DNA from: Beijerinckiaceae bacterium
GTDB lineage: Bacteria; Pseudomonadota; Alphaproteobacteria; Rhizobiales; Beijerinckiaceae
NCBI GenBank assembly: GCA_022702195.1
Contig: JAKONB010000079.1
Span: 1-11,307, forward strand
DNA length: 11,307 nt
Direction of reading: 5' to 3'
Part shown: piece by piece, positions 1 to 7,465 of the stretch
Layout: each line of letters starts with the position of its first letter
How positions within the stretch are numbered: the stretch's first letter is position 1
Made by a program: the position numbers and the translations under genes
Notes under the pieces: model-generated
Told to the model about the DNA's origin: nothing
Seen by the model: the letters and a program-made list of their open reading frames with translations, nothing else
Database searches by the model: none

Positions 1-348
1 GGCAAGGACGTGCGCGAATTCGACGGCGAGGACTACGTGATGGAGCGCGGGCTGTTCGCGGACCTCGCCATCGTGCACGCCCATACCGGCGATACCGAGG
101 GCAACCTGCGCTATCGGATGACCGCCCGCAACTTCAACCCGATGATGGCCACCGCCGCCACGATGACGGTGGCGCAGGTGGAGCACCTCGTGCAGCCGGG
201 CACCATCGACCCGGACACGATCCACACGCCCGGGATCTTCGTGAAGCGGATCATCGACGTGGGCGTGCGCGAGAAGCGCATCGAGCAGCGCACCACCCGC
301 CCGCGCGCCGGGACCGCGCAAGCCGCCGCCGGCGGCGGCACGCATTGA
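1..348 (+). CDS. scoA: Succinyl-CoA:3-ketoacid CoA-transferase subunit A, C-terminal part (5' end outside window)
   Basis: The reading frame is open from the first base of the window, so only the last 115 codons are present; an internal GTG at 10 is not the true start. The visible part has the subunit A signature of family I CoA-transferases: GDTEGNLRYRMTARNFNP followed by HTPGIFVKRIIDVG and an EKRIEQ segment. The EKRIE tail resembles the SCOT alpha subunit more than PcaI. With subunit B it would transfer CoA from succinyl-CoA to acetoacetate or another 3-oxoacid in the cytoplasm. Subunit B starts 64 bp downstream on the same strand, as expected for a two-gene operon. The last 20 or so residues are low-complexity Ala/Gly/Thr/Arg. 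I am sure of the family; the exact 3-oxoacid substrate is inferred. Confidence 0.9.
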   Translation, partial: GKDVREFDGEDYVMERGLFADLAIVHAHTGDTEGNLRYRMTARNFNPMMATAATMTVAQVEHLVQPGTIDPDTIHTPGIFVKRIIDVGVREKRIEQRTTRPRAGTAQAAAGGGTH

Positions 349-350
349 TC

Positions 351-387
351 GCGGCAAGAACGTGGCGGCAAGAACGTCGCGGCAAGG
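351..387. repeat. 14-bp direct repeat, about 2.6 copies, in the scoA-scoB spacer
   Basis: The unit GCGGCAAGAACGTG occurs at 351-364, with one base changed at 365-378, and its first eight bases recur at 379-386. It fills most of the spacer between the two subunit genes. No role can be read from it. Slippage during replication is the simplest origin. Confidence 0.8.
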
Positions 388-412
388 ATCACCGAGGGAA
401 GGAAGCAGAACC

Positions 413-1072
413 ATGGCCTGGACCCGCGAGCAGATGGCGGCGCGCGCCGCCAAGGAGCTGGAGGACGGCTTCTACGTGAACCTCGGCATCGGCATCCCGA
501 CGCTGGTGTCGAACTACATTCCCGAGGGCATGTCGGTGCAGCTGCAATCCGAGAACGGCATGCTCGGGATGGGACCCTTCCCGTATGAGGGCGAGGAGGA
601 TGCCGATCTGATCAACGCCGGCAAGCAGACGATCACCGCGCTGCCGACCACGAGCTACTTCTCGTCCGCCGAGTCCTTCGGGATGATCCGGGGCGGGCAC
701 ATCAACCTGTCGATCCTCGGGGCGATGCAGGTGGCCGGCAACGGCGATCTGGCCAATTGGATGATCCCCGGCAAGATGGTGAAGGGGATGGGCGGGGCGA
801 TGGACCTCGTGGCCGGGGTCAAGCGGGTGATCGTGGTGATGGAGCACGTCGCCCGCAACAAGGACGGTTCGGAGAGCCCCAAGCTCCTGAAGGCCTGCGA
901 CCTGCCGCTCACCGGCACCCATGTGGTCGACATGGTGATCACCGATCTGGGCGTGTTCACCATCGACAAGAAGGGTGAGGGCGGCATGATCCTGGTCGAA
1001 CTCGCCGACGGCGTCACCGAGGACGAGATCCGCGCCAAAACCGACGCGGAGTTCACCGTCGCCCTGGCCTGA
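413..1072 (+). CDS. scoB: Succinyl-CoA:3-ketoacid CoA-transferase subunit B
   Basis: This 219-residue protein is full length for the beta subunit of family I CoA-transferases. The start at ATG 413 is preceded by a purine-rich GAGGGAAGGAAG ribosome site. A longer GTG form from 362 is possible but would be encoded by the direct repeats of the spacer. The catalytic glutamate lies in the SENG motif (Glu47), followed by GMLGMGP. NLGIGIPTLV near residue 23 is the usual N-terminal glycine-rich segment. The stretch NWMIPGKMVKGMGGAMDLV is typical of SCOT/ScoB and differs from PcaJ of the beta-ketoadipate pathway as I remember it, so I prefer acetoacetate/ketone-body use. It works as a heterotetramer with the upstream subunit A. 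I see no clear T-rich terminator after the stop. Confidence 0.92.
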   Translation: MAWTREQMAARAAKELEDGFYVNLGIGIPTLVSNYIPEGMSVQLQSENGMLGMGPFPYEGEEDADLINAGKQTITALPTTSYFSSAESFGMIRGGHINLSILGAMQVAGNGDLANWMIPGKMVKGMGGAMDLVAGVKRVIVVMEHVARNKDGSESPKLLKACDLPLTGTHVVDMVITDLGVFTIDKKGEGGMILVELADGVTEDEIRAKTDAEFTVALA

Positions 1073-1523
1073 ACGCACTCCGCTCGACGTGAGCCCCGAC
1101 GACGGCACCGCTCCAGGGAGGATGCGTTGCCCGACGGTCATGGTGCTTTTCCAACGCCACGACTCCAATGGCCTGTGGCTCTGCTGCAACATTTGTGTCC
1201 CGAATACGACAGGCGACACTTTCAGAAGCAACGCACATCTTCAGGATTGGCTCTAACTTGACTTGATAGGGTGATCTCACAAAATCGGCCAGTAACGGCG
1301 TGTTTTCCGATGCATGGGATGCCGCGTCGTCGCCGAACAGCACGGATTGCGAAGAGTTGGAGGCGTGAGCCGATCCCACGGGGTCGATCGCGACTCGCGT
1401 CATCGCTCCGCCTTCATCATCGGACGCTCCACCCGTCGCCGATCGCGTCGGGTGTCGCCAACCCATGAGTCGGCCGGGCGGAATGACGGCACCACGACGA
1501 CACGATAAGAACGGGGGAAGCGC
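1073..1523. other. 451-bp gene-free spacer between scoB and the porin
   Basis: No open frame here resembles a protein family, and the short frames on both strands look random. The stretch from about 1180 to 1290 is visibly richer in A/T than its surroundings and contains TTGACT at 1258-1263, which could be a -35 element, but no convincing -10 element lies 16 to 18 bp downstream. The porin promoter and a long 5' leader presumably lie here. A small RNA cannot be excluded by eye. Nothing firm is supported. Confidence 0.5.
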
Positions 1524-3176
1524 ATGCCACGATACAGACAATTGCTGTTGAGTTCCGTCACGGCCCTGGCGGCGGGGCCGTTCGCCAACGCCGCCGATCT
1601 GCCGATCCTCACATCCGCACCGATCGAATATGTCCGTGTCTGCACGACCTACGGAGCCGGCTTCTTCTACATTCCCGGCACGGATACATGTCTACGCTTG
1701 TCCGGTCGCGCCCGCGCCGAGGCGGGTTACCAGCAAAACTTCGTCCGTGGCAACGGACAGGGTGACCTGGGCATGTATCGCGGCCAGTTGCGCATGAACA
1801 TCGACGCGCGCACCCAGACGGATTACGGCACCCTGCGGGCGTTCGTTCGCGCGGAAGCGTCCAGCCGCACCGGCAATTTCATGTGGTCCGGCACCCTGCA
1901 GCGGATCGGCAAAGCCTACGCGGCGACGGGGCAGGACCAGCTCAACCGTGTCCAGCAGCAATTCGACGTGGACAAGGCCTTCATCCAGTTCGCCGGACTG
2001 ACGGCGGGGCGCGCCTCGTCGTTCTTCGATTTCTACGCCCACGATTTCGAGATCATCGGCGTCTCGCACGGTTCGGACGTGTCGGCGACGAATCTCCTGG
2101 CCTACACGGCCGCCAGCGGCACGGGCTTCTCGGCCACCGTCTCGCTCGAGGACCCGTCCTTCCGCAAGACCGGCATCTATGCGGCGGCCGCCAGCGGCCC
2201 CGCCCTGGCCGCCTTCGGCACGACCAGCGCGCCGAGCCCGGTCTTCCTCGGTTTTGCCGCCGATGGCACCCCCACGGGGGTCGGCTTCGTGGATGTCGTC
2301 GAGCGCAACCGGATGCCCGATTTCGTCGGTGCTGTGCGTTACGATGCGAGCTGGGGCTCGGCTCAGCTCTCGGGCGCGGTCAAGGACGCCAATACCGGAA
2401 ACTTCATCCCCGGCGCCTATCTCGGCACGACCAACGGCGTCGCCCTGAGCGCGGCCAACGCCGCCGCCGTCGCGCGCCCGGCCACCGAAATCGGATGGGC
2501 GGTGCAGGGCGGTGTGAAGATCAATCTCCCGATGATCGCGCAGGGCGACACGCTCTACCTCCAGGCCGCCTATGCCCAGGGCGGGACGCAGTATACCGGC
2601 GTGCAATTCTTCACCGCGGGCTACATCACTGCGGCGCGGCCGTTCCAGGGGGCGTCCTTCTCCCAGTACCTGCCGGACGCCACCCTCAATCCGCTGACCG
2701 GCAAGCTCCAACTCGTCGAAACGTTCTCGGCGGTGGTGTCCTACCTGCATTACTGGACGCCGCAATGGCGTACCGCCGTCTTCGCCTCCTATGCGGGGAT
2801 CAACTTCGCCCCCGGTGCGCGCGCGGCCCAAGGGGCGGCCAGCATCGTCGGCGGCACGACGATCGCCGGCGCGCCCGGCCTGCCCAACGCGGTGGGATAT
2901 CCGTTCAGCGAGCCGCTGCGCGACAGCCACCAATATTACGCCGGCGGCAACCTCATCTGGTCGCCGGTGCGCGACCTCGATATCGGCCTGGAGGGGATCT
3001 ATTCCTCGACCATCCTCAATAACGGCCGGGTGATCGACCAGAACAAGAGCCCTGGTGCCGTCGTCGCCAGCATCAGCCCGACGGGTGTGCCCCTGACTGC
3101 GGCCGGGGTACCGATCCGCACCACCAACGCGACCGATACCTACCAAGTCCGCCTGCGGGTTCAGCGCGACTTCTGA
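1524..3176 (+). CDS. Outer-membrane porin, rhizobial Omp2/RopA type (Porin_2 family)
   Basis: The 550-residue product begins with a signal peptide (Arg near the start, hydrophobic stretch about 7-17, probable cleavage after ANA at residue 23). The mature N-terminus, ADLPILTSAPIEYVRVC, then AGFFYIPGTDTC and LRLSGRARAEAGY, matches the conserved start of alphaproteobacterial porins, including both cysteines. The rest alternates polar and aromatic/hydrophobic residues as in beta strands and ends in Phe (QRDF), the usual outer-membrane assembly signal. It would form a trimeric 16-strand channel for small hydrophilic solutes. GGGGGAAG at 1513-1520 is a good ribosome site 3 bp before the ATG. The gene stands alone, convergent with quiC. 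Uptake of quinate, shikimate or aromatics is only suggested by position; a general porin is equally likely. Confidence 0.9.
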   Translation: MPRYRQLLLSSVTALAAGPFANAADLPILTSAPIEYVRVCTTYGAGFFYIPGTDTCLRLSGRARAEAGYQQNFVRGNGQGDLGMYRGQLRMNIDARTQTDYGTLRAFVRAEASSRTGNFMWSGTLQRIGKAYAATGQDQLNRVQQQFDVDKAFIQFAGLTAGRASSFFDFYAHDFEIIGVSHGSDVSATNLLAYTAASGTGFSATVSLEDPSFRKTGIYAAAASGPALAAFGTTSAPSPVFLGFAADGTPTGVGFVDVVERNRMPDFVGAVRYDASWGSAQLSGAVKDANTGNFIPGAYLGTTNGVALSAANAAAVARPATEIGWAVQGGVKINLPMIAQGDTLYLQAAYAQGGTQYTGVQFFTAGYITAARPFQGASFSQYLPDATLNPLTGKLQLVETFSAVVSYLHYWTPQWRTAVFASYAGINFAPGARAAQGAASIVGGTTIAGAPGLPNAVGYPFSEPLRDSHQYYAGGNLIWSPVRDLDIGLEGIYSSTILNNGRVIDQNKSPGAVVASISPTGVPLTAAGVPIRTTNATDTYQVRLRVQRDF

Positions 3177-3202
3177 CGAGACCGCCGAGATCCGGCCAGG
3201 GC

Positions 3203-3241
3203 CGGTCCGGTCTCCGCTCGGTCGAAGCGGAGACCGGACCG
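3203..3241. terminator. Perfect 16-bp hairpin between the convergent porin and quiC genes
   Basis: The arms 3203-3218 and 3226-3241 are exact reverse complements, with a 7-base loop. The hairpin sits in the 76-bp gap between two facing genes. Neither side has a run of T, so it is not a textbook intrinsic terminator; on the + strand it is followed by GCGAAAAACG. It most likely ends or stabilises transcripts from both sides. Confidence 0.7.
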
Positions 3242-3252
3242 CGAAAAACGGG

Positions 3253-5148
3253 TCAGGGCCGGCTCTGCATCGGCACGGCGGGGTCGCCGGGCAGCAGCTT
3301 CAGGCGCGTCTGGGCCGCCAGCCGAATGGCCGCGCCCTGCGGGTCGAAGCCCGCATAGCCGCGCCGCTCCACGATCTCGAAGAAGATGCGCCGCTCGAAG
3401 GCGCGGGTGAAGAGGTGGAAATACGATCCGGTGGCATCGCGGTCGTAGATGATCTGATGGCGCCGCATGCGCGCGACCAACGATTCCTCCAGGCCGAAGC
3501 GGGCGACGAGGTCGCCGTAATAATTGCCCGGCATCTGCAGGAATTCGATACCCCGTTCCGTCAGTGCGTCTGCCGCGGTGAAGATGTCGTCGGTGGCCAG
3601 GGCGACGTGCTGCACGCCGGCGCCGAAATAATAGTCGACGAAGCGCGAGGACAGGGTTCGGCTGCTGGCCGAGCCGTTGAGAGCGAGCGTCAGCGCCCCG
3701 TTCGGCGTGTGCAGCACCTCGCTCTGCACGAGGCCGACGGGATCGACGAGATCGACCTGCGGCTCGGCCTCGATGTCGAACAGGCTCGTATAGAACAGGC
3801 GCCAGGACAGCAGCTCCCCATGCGCCACGGTCTGGGTGAAATGGTCGATCCCCGTGAGGCCGGCGCCCTTGGTGTCGGCGGCGGGGTCGATCGCGAAATC
3901 CTGCATCCAGGCCTGCTCGGGATCGATCGCGGCCTCGACGAACTCGATGAGCGAGCCGCCCACGCCGCGCACCGCCGGCAGGGTTCGCTCGCCCGGTCCG
4001 TGCGCCTGCTCGAACGAGGGGATGCGCAGGCCCTGCGCCCGGACATGGGCGGCGGCCACATCGTTCACCGCCAGACCGATCGCGCAGACCGAGGCCCCGT
4101 GCACGGTGCCGTGAGATGCCGCGAAACCGTCGGGCTCGCTGTTGAGCACGAAGCTGATCTGCCCCTGCCGCCACAGGCTCACCGCCTTGCTGCGGTGGCG
4201 GCCACCAAGCGTGAAGCCGAGCTTGCCGAACAGCGCCTCCAGCTTCACGGTATCGTCCCGCGAGGCGGCGAACTCGATGAAATCGAGGCGCTCGACCGCG
4301 ACCTTGGGCGGCAGCGTGCCCCCCGCCGGTTTCACCCGCTGCGTGGCCTCGTCCCGCAGGGCGATCAGCGACCGAACGCCATCGAGCGCCGTGACCCGGG
4401 TGGCGTGGGACCGGAAGGTGTCGTTGAAGATCTCGAGGGACAGGACGTCGTCGTAGCCGATGCGCATCAGGGCGGCGACGTAATCGACCAGCGCCAGGCC
4501 GCCCTGTCCCGGCATGCAGCGCAGATGCCGGCTCCATTGCAGGATATCCATCTGGATCGTCGGCGCATCGGCCATCTGGACGAGGAAGATCCGCGTCGGA
4601 TCGATGTCCAGCAGGGTCTCGCTCGGGATGCGGCGCGCCAGGGAGTGGAAGCTGTCGAGGACGAGGCCGGCCTGGGGATGATCGGCGGCCTGGACGATCG
4701 CCCAGGCGTCGCGGTGGTCGTTGACGTGGCGCCCCCAGGCCAGGGCCTCGTAGGCGACGCGCAGGTTGCGACGGCCCGCCCGGTCCCCGAGTTCGTGGAG
4801 ATCGGCGGCGATGCGGGCATGGTCGCCGCTGGCATCCGCCACGGTGGAGGAGCACACCATCAGCAGGTCGGTGCCGAGTTCCTGCGCCAGATCGAACTTG
4901 TGCTCCGCCCGATCGAACACCGCCGCGCGGCGCGGCTCCGGCAGGCCCTCGAAATCCCGGAACGGCTGGAGGGTGACGCAGCGCAGGCCGTGATCGGCGA
5001 TGATCCGACCGATCTCGCGGGGCGTGTGCGGATCGGCCAGGACGTCCGCCTCGAAGAGTTCGACCCCCTCGAAGCCGGCGGCGGCGATGGCCGCGAGTTT
5101 CTCCGGCAGCGAACCGCTGAGCGAGACCGTGGCGATGGAATTGTACAT
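3253..5148 (-). CDS. quiC: 3-dehydroshikimate dehydratase, QuiC type (TIM-barrel plus HPPD-like C-terminal region)
   Basis: The 631-residue protein joins a sugar-phosphate isomerase/epimerase-like TIM barrel (about 1-265) to a VOC/4-hydroxyphenylpyruvate dioxygenase-like region (about 283-600), the architecture of Pseudomonas QuiC1. It converts 3-dehydroshikimate to protocatechuate in quinate/shikimate catabolism. Candidate metal ligands of the barrel are present: Glu134 (AYEALAWG), Asp165 (VLDSFHSL), Gln191 (FLVQMAD) and Glu239 (SLEIFND). The C-terminal half keeps a possible His-His-Glu triad (His436 in GIDHFTQ, His514 in VQHVAL, Glu591 in FFEIVER), but the usual HPPD tail GFGxGN is changed to GFDPQG. 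A GGGAGG ribosome site lies four bases before the ATG. The gene is divergent from a LysR regulator, which is probably its activator. Automatic pipelines often call this family a bifunctional isomerase/HPPD; dehydroshikimate dehydratase fits better. Confidence 0.88.
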   Translation of the reverse strand: MYNSIATVSLSGSLPEKLAAIAAAGFEGVELFEADVLADPHTPREIGRIIADHGLRCVTLQPFRDFEGLPEPRRAAVFDRAEHKFDLAQELGTDLLMVCSSTVADASGDHARIAADLHELGDRAGRRNLRVAYEALAWGRHVNDHRDAWAIVQAADHPQAGLVLDSFHSLARRIPSETLLDIDPTRIFLVQMADAPTIQMDILQWSRHLRCMPGQGGLALVDYVAALMRIGYDDVLSLEIFNDTFRSHATRVTALDGVRSLIALRDEATQRVKPAGGTLPPKVAVERLDFIEFAASRDDTVKLEALFGKLGFTLGGRHRSKAVSLWRQGQISFVLNSEPDGFAASHGTVHGASVCAIGLAVNDVAAAHVRAQGLRIPSFEQAHGPGERTLPAVRGVGGSLIEFVEAAIDPEQAWMQDFAIDPAADTKGAGLTGIDHFTQTVAHGELLSWRLFYTSLFDIEAEPQVDLVDPVGLVQSEVLHTPNGALTLALNGSASSRTLSSRFVDYYFGAGVQHVALATDDIFTAADALTERGIEFLQMPGNYYGDLVARFGLEESLVARMRRHQIIYDRDATGSYFHLFTRAFERRIFFEIVERRGYAGFDPQGAAIRLAAQTRLKLLPGDPAVPMQSRP

Positions 5149-5189
5149 GCACGCCTCCCGTGGCGCCGCCGGATGGCGGGTGGACGCGA

Positions 5190-5218
5190 ATTATGCGGGT
5201 CCGGACGCGGGCGGGCAA
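5190..5218 (-). promoter_or_regulatory. Predicted sigma-70-type promoter of quiC
   Basis: On the - strand TTGCCC (5213-5218) and CATAAT (5190-5195) are separated by exactly 17 bp, matching 4 of 6 and 5 of 6 bases of the standard hexamers in a very GC-rich region. Transcription would start near 5183, giving a leader of about 35 bases before the quiC ATG. Confidence 0.6.
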
Positions 5219-5239
5219 AGTCTATGATGCGCGTGCGGT

Positions 5240-5254
5240 ATAACCCAATGCTAT
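5240..5254. promoter_or_regulatory. Candidate LysR-type operator (ATA-N9-TAT, T-N11-A dyad)
   Basis: ATAACCCAATGCTAT contains the T-N11-A core of LysR-type binding sites inside a short dyad. Its centre (5247) lies about 64 bp upstream of the predicted quiC start point, where a LysR activator normally has its recognition site. It is also 10-24 bp before the lysR start codon and overlaps TATAAC (5239-5244), a possible -10 element of lysR, so binding could repress lysR itself. Confidence 0.5.
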
Positions 5255-5263
5255 GGATGCCCC

Positions 5264-6154
5264 GTGCTCAACCTTCGTCAGATCGAGATCTTTCGCGCCG
5301 TGATGATCGCCAAGACGGTCAGCGGCGCGGCCCGGATGCTCAACACGTCGCAACCGGGCTTGAGCCGGATGCTGCGTCATATGGAGGATCGCCTCGGCTT
5401 CCTGCTGTTCGACCGCTCGGGCGGGCGCTTGGCGCCGACCCGTGAGGCGAAGCGGCTGTTCGAGGAGGTCGAGCGGATTCACAAGGCGCTCGACAATCTC
5501 GATCACGTCATCGCGTCGCTGGTCCGGGGCGAGGATGACGTCTTCCGGATCGGCGCCTCCCCGTCGCTCGGGCATTCCATCGTCCCGCGCATTCTGAAGG
5601 AACTGACCGGGCGCTTTCCCCGGCTTCTGCTGCAGTTCGACATCCTGTCGGTGGAGCAGGTGGTCGATTATCTGGTGACGCAGACGGGCGAATACACGCT
5701 GACGCTGTTTCCCGTCGATCACCCGAACATCGTGTCCGAATGTATCGGCCGCACCGAGATGGTCTGCGTCGTGCCCGCGCACCATGCCTGGGCCGAACGG
5801 GGCACGATCGCGCTGCGGGATCTCGCCGACCAGCCGATCATTTCCTTCGAGACTGATACGCCGCACGGTCAGGTGATCGATCGGATGTACAGGCGTCTCG
5901 GCCTCGAACGAACGGTCTCCACCTATGTTCGCTTCGCCGAGACGGCCTGCGCTTTTGTCCGAAGCGGACTTGGGATCACGATCGTCGATGCCTTTTCCGC
6001 AGAGCAGGGGATCGGCGACGCCAGATCGCTTCGGATCGTCGGCTCGGGGGACATGCAGGTCTTCCTGCATCGGAACCGTCACGCCGCGCACTCGAGAATC
6101 AGCAAGGCTTTCGAGCATGAAGCACGTCGGCGAGCCGGCTTCGAGTCGCATTGA
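5264..6154 (+). CDS. LysR-family transcriptional regulator, likely regulator of quiC
   Basis: The 296-residue length is typical of the family. The N-terminal winged helix-turn-helix reads LRQIEIFRAVMIAKTVSGAA, then RMLNTSQPGLSRMLRHME, DRLGFLLFDR and APTREA (about residues 4-62). A LysR substrate-binding domain follows (about 93-285), starting at FRIGASPSLGHSIVPRIL. The start is GTG at 5264; no in-frame ATG lies close upstream and no good ribosome site is visible, so a very short or absent leader is possible. The gene is divergent from quiC with 115 bp between them, the classic layout for a LysR activator and its target. The effector is unknown; 3-dehydroshikimate, quinate or protocatechuate are natural guesses. 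Confidence 0.9.
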   Translation: MLNLRQIEIFRAVMIAKTVSGAARMLNTSQPGLSRMLRHMEDRLGFLLFDRSGGRLAPTREAKRLFEEVERIHKALDNLDHVIASLVRGEDDVFRIGASPSLGHSIVPRILKELTGRFPRLLLQFDILSVEQVVDYLVTQTGEYTLTLFPVDHPNIVSECIGRTEMVCVVPAHHAWAERGTIALRDLADQPIISFETDTPHGQVIDRMYRRLGLERTVSTYVRFAETACAFVRSGLGITIVDAFSAEQGIGDARSLRIVGSGDMQVFLHRNRHAAHSRISKAFEHEARRRAGFESH

Positions 6155-6480
6155 GATTGTGAGCTGACGGGAGAGTCCGAACGATCCCGATCGGCGTCGC
6201 ACCTCGGCCGGGACCCCCTTTTCTGATCCCGGGATGGCGAAAGGCGCTCCAAGCAGCCGTCGCGTGCCGCATCGTCTCGCGCCGGACCGGCAATCCCCCC
6301 CCGGCGGACAAGGCTCGTCAGGCAGCCGGTAAGAGGCCGGGCCTGGCAGAGGGCAGGGCCGAGATGGAACGGCGCCGGCCGCGTGTCGCCGGGACCGCTT
6401 CCCGTCTCCGAGGCCCGGCGGACGATGACCGGCTTGCAGCAATGATACCCTGTTCGACCATCGGCAGCGGACCCTGGCAG
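6155..6480. other. 326-bp gene-free spacer between convergent lysR and the DUF6894 gene
   Basis: No coding frame here is convincing. The stretch contains CCGGGA (6208-6213) and TCCCGG (6227-6232) around a loop that includes CCCCCTTTT, a weak candidate lysR terminator. From 6225 it carries a degenerate copy of the intergenic repeat that also occurs at 9147, described separately. The remainder (about 6330-6480) is GC-rich with nothing recognisable. Confidence 0.55.
6225..6330 (+). repeat. Dispersed intergenic repeat, copy 1 (degenerate)
   Basis: Aligned without gaps from 6225 against 9147, both copies share GATCCC, then GGAT, GCGCTC and, exactly 43 bp in, CGCATCGTCTCGCGCCGGAC at 6268 (22 of 24 bases equal over 6268-6291). 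With small gaps the match goes on through CGGCGgACAAGGCTC. The right inverted end seen in copy 2 is not recognisable here. It lies between convergent genes. Confidence 0.6.
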
Positions 6481-6750
6481 TCAGCCCGGTTCATCCGCGT
6501 TGTCGTCCTCTGACACCACGTCGCTGAACGGCACGGTGAGCACGCGCTCGGCCGCCTCGTCCTCCACCTCGAAGGAGCAGGCGAGCCAATCGCGCACGGC
6601 GAAGGAGGGTGGCCCGGCCATCAGGTCACGAATGGATTGCAGCGCATGCAGCCGGGCTGCCTCGTGATCGGCGAGTTCGTCACCCTCCGGATCCACCGCC
6701 AGTTTCTCGAGGCTCGCGCCATAGCGGAGGTGGAAGAAGTAACGCGGCAT
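6481..6750 (-). CDS. Small DUF6894-family protein
   Basis: The 89-residue acidic protein starts MPRYFFHLRYG, the hallmark of the DUF6894 family, which is abundant in Methylobacterium and related Rhizobiales and has no known function. The family core continues through DPEGDELADHEAARLHALQSIRDLMA, with an acidic turn followed by an amphipathic helix. There is no signal peptide or membrane segment, so it should be cytoplasmic. It begins 1 bp after the stop codon of the upstream Crp/Fnr gene, whose last codons contain the GGGAGCG ribosome site, so the two are almost certainly co-transcribed and translationally coupled. A role linked to the regulator is inferred from this coupling only. Confidence 0.82.
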   Translation of the reverse strand: MPRYFFHLRYGASLEKLAVDPEGDELADHEAARLHALQSIRDLMAGPPSFAVRDWLACSFEVEDEAAERVLTVPFSDVVSEDDNADEPG

Positions 6751-6751
6751 C

Positions 6752-7465
6752 TCACGCTCCCTCGATCAGGCGGGCATATTCCGCTTCCGGCGTGCCGTAG
6801 CCGCCATCCGCGATCTCCTCCAGGAGGTCTCGGTTCAACACGGTAATGCGCCCGCGCCGGGCTCGGATCCGGCCGGCCCCCTCGAGCTGCTGCATGGCCA
6901 GGGTCACGCCGGACCGCCGAACCCCCAGCATCATCGACAGGAATTCGTGCTTGAGCAGGAGCTCGTCGCCGTCCACGCGGTCGTGGCACATCAGCAGCCA
7001 GCGGGCGAGACGGGCCTCGATCTCGAGAGTGGCGTTGACGAAGGCCGTCTGCCGGGTCTGGATGATCTCGGTCAGAACGTAGCGGAGGAGCAGTTTGCGC
7101 AGGGTGGGGCTCTCCTCCACGGCCGCGATGACGATGTCGGCGCGAATGCGCAGGGCGGTGCCGGGCATCTGCACGAAATGGTCATACGGAGCGCGGTCGG
7201 AGCCGAGCAGCACGTGGCTGGCACCGATCACCCCCTCGCGACCGATGATGCCGACCTCGACCCGATTGTTCGCACTCTCGGTGGTGATCGAACCCAGCCC
7301 GCTTTCCACGAAGTACAGATGCTCGGTTCGTGCATTGGGCAGAATCAGCATCTGCTGCACCAGCAATTCCACTGATTCGAGATGGGGTTGAAGCCGGGCG
7401 AAGTCCTCGGCGCGCATGGCCTTGAGAAGCCGATTGCGGACGGTCGATTGCTGGACGTAAGCCAT
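6752..7465 (-). CDS. Crp/Fnr-family transcriptional regulator
   Basis: The 237-residue protein has a cyclic-nucleotide-binding-like beta-roll (about 20-125; LYFVESGLGSI, VGIIGREGVIG), a dimerisation helix (about 118-160) and a C-terminal winged helix-turn-helix (about 168-215; LKHEFLSMMLGVRRSGVTLA then the wing GRIRARRGRITVLNR). The cAMP-contact motif of E. coli Crp (GELxL...RxAT) is absent, as are the Fnr N-terminal cysteines, so the signal is neither clearly cAMP nor oxygen through an iron-sulphur cluster. GGAG at 7475-7478 precedes the ATG by 9 bp. It is followed by the DUF6894 gene and is divergent, across 287 bp, from a second Crp-type regulator carrying a receiver domain. Target genes are unknown. 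Confidence 0.9.
   Translation of the reverse strand: MAYVQQSTVRNRLLKAMRAEDFARLQPHLESVELLVQQMLILPNARTEHLYFVESGLGSITTESANNRVEVGIIGREGVIGASHVLLGSDRAPYDHFVQMPGTALRIRADIVIAAVEESPTLRKLLLRYVLTEIIQTRQTAFVNATLEIEARLARWLLMCHDRVDGDELLLKHEFLSMMLGVRRSGVTLAMQQLEGAGRIRARRGRITVLNRDLLEEIADGGYGTPEAEYARLIEGA

Noticed and set aside
1..1072. Assignment of the CoA-transferase as PcaI/PcaJ because quiC is nearby
   Set aside because: The subunit B stretch NWMIPGKMVKGMGGAMDLV and the subunit A tail EKRIE fit SCOT/ScoAB better, so the pathway link was not asserted.
1258..1286. TTGACT with AAAATC 17 bp downstream as the porin promoter
   Set aside because: The -10 element matches only two of six bases and lies about 240 bp before the gene.
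1053..1541. Frame of 162 codons on the - strand covering the scoB-porin spacer
   Set aside because: It overlaps the ends of both genes and has no recognisable segment and no good ribosome site.
1692..3146. Antisense frame of 484 codons opposite the porin
   Set aside because: It is a mirror frame of a GC-rich beta-barrel gene, with no domain visible and no ribosome site.
3161..5218. Very long open frame on the - strand overlapping quiC (685 codons)
   Set aside because: It is a shadow of quiC in another frame of a GC-rich gene: composition is dominated by Arg/Gly/Ala/Pro and no family pattern is visible, while the 3253-5148 frame carries clear QuiC motifs.
3415..5445. Long + strand frame antisense to quiC (676 codons)
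   Set aside because: It also runs into the lysR region and shows no recognisable domain; it is the complement shadow of quiC.
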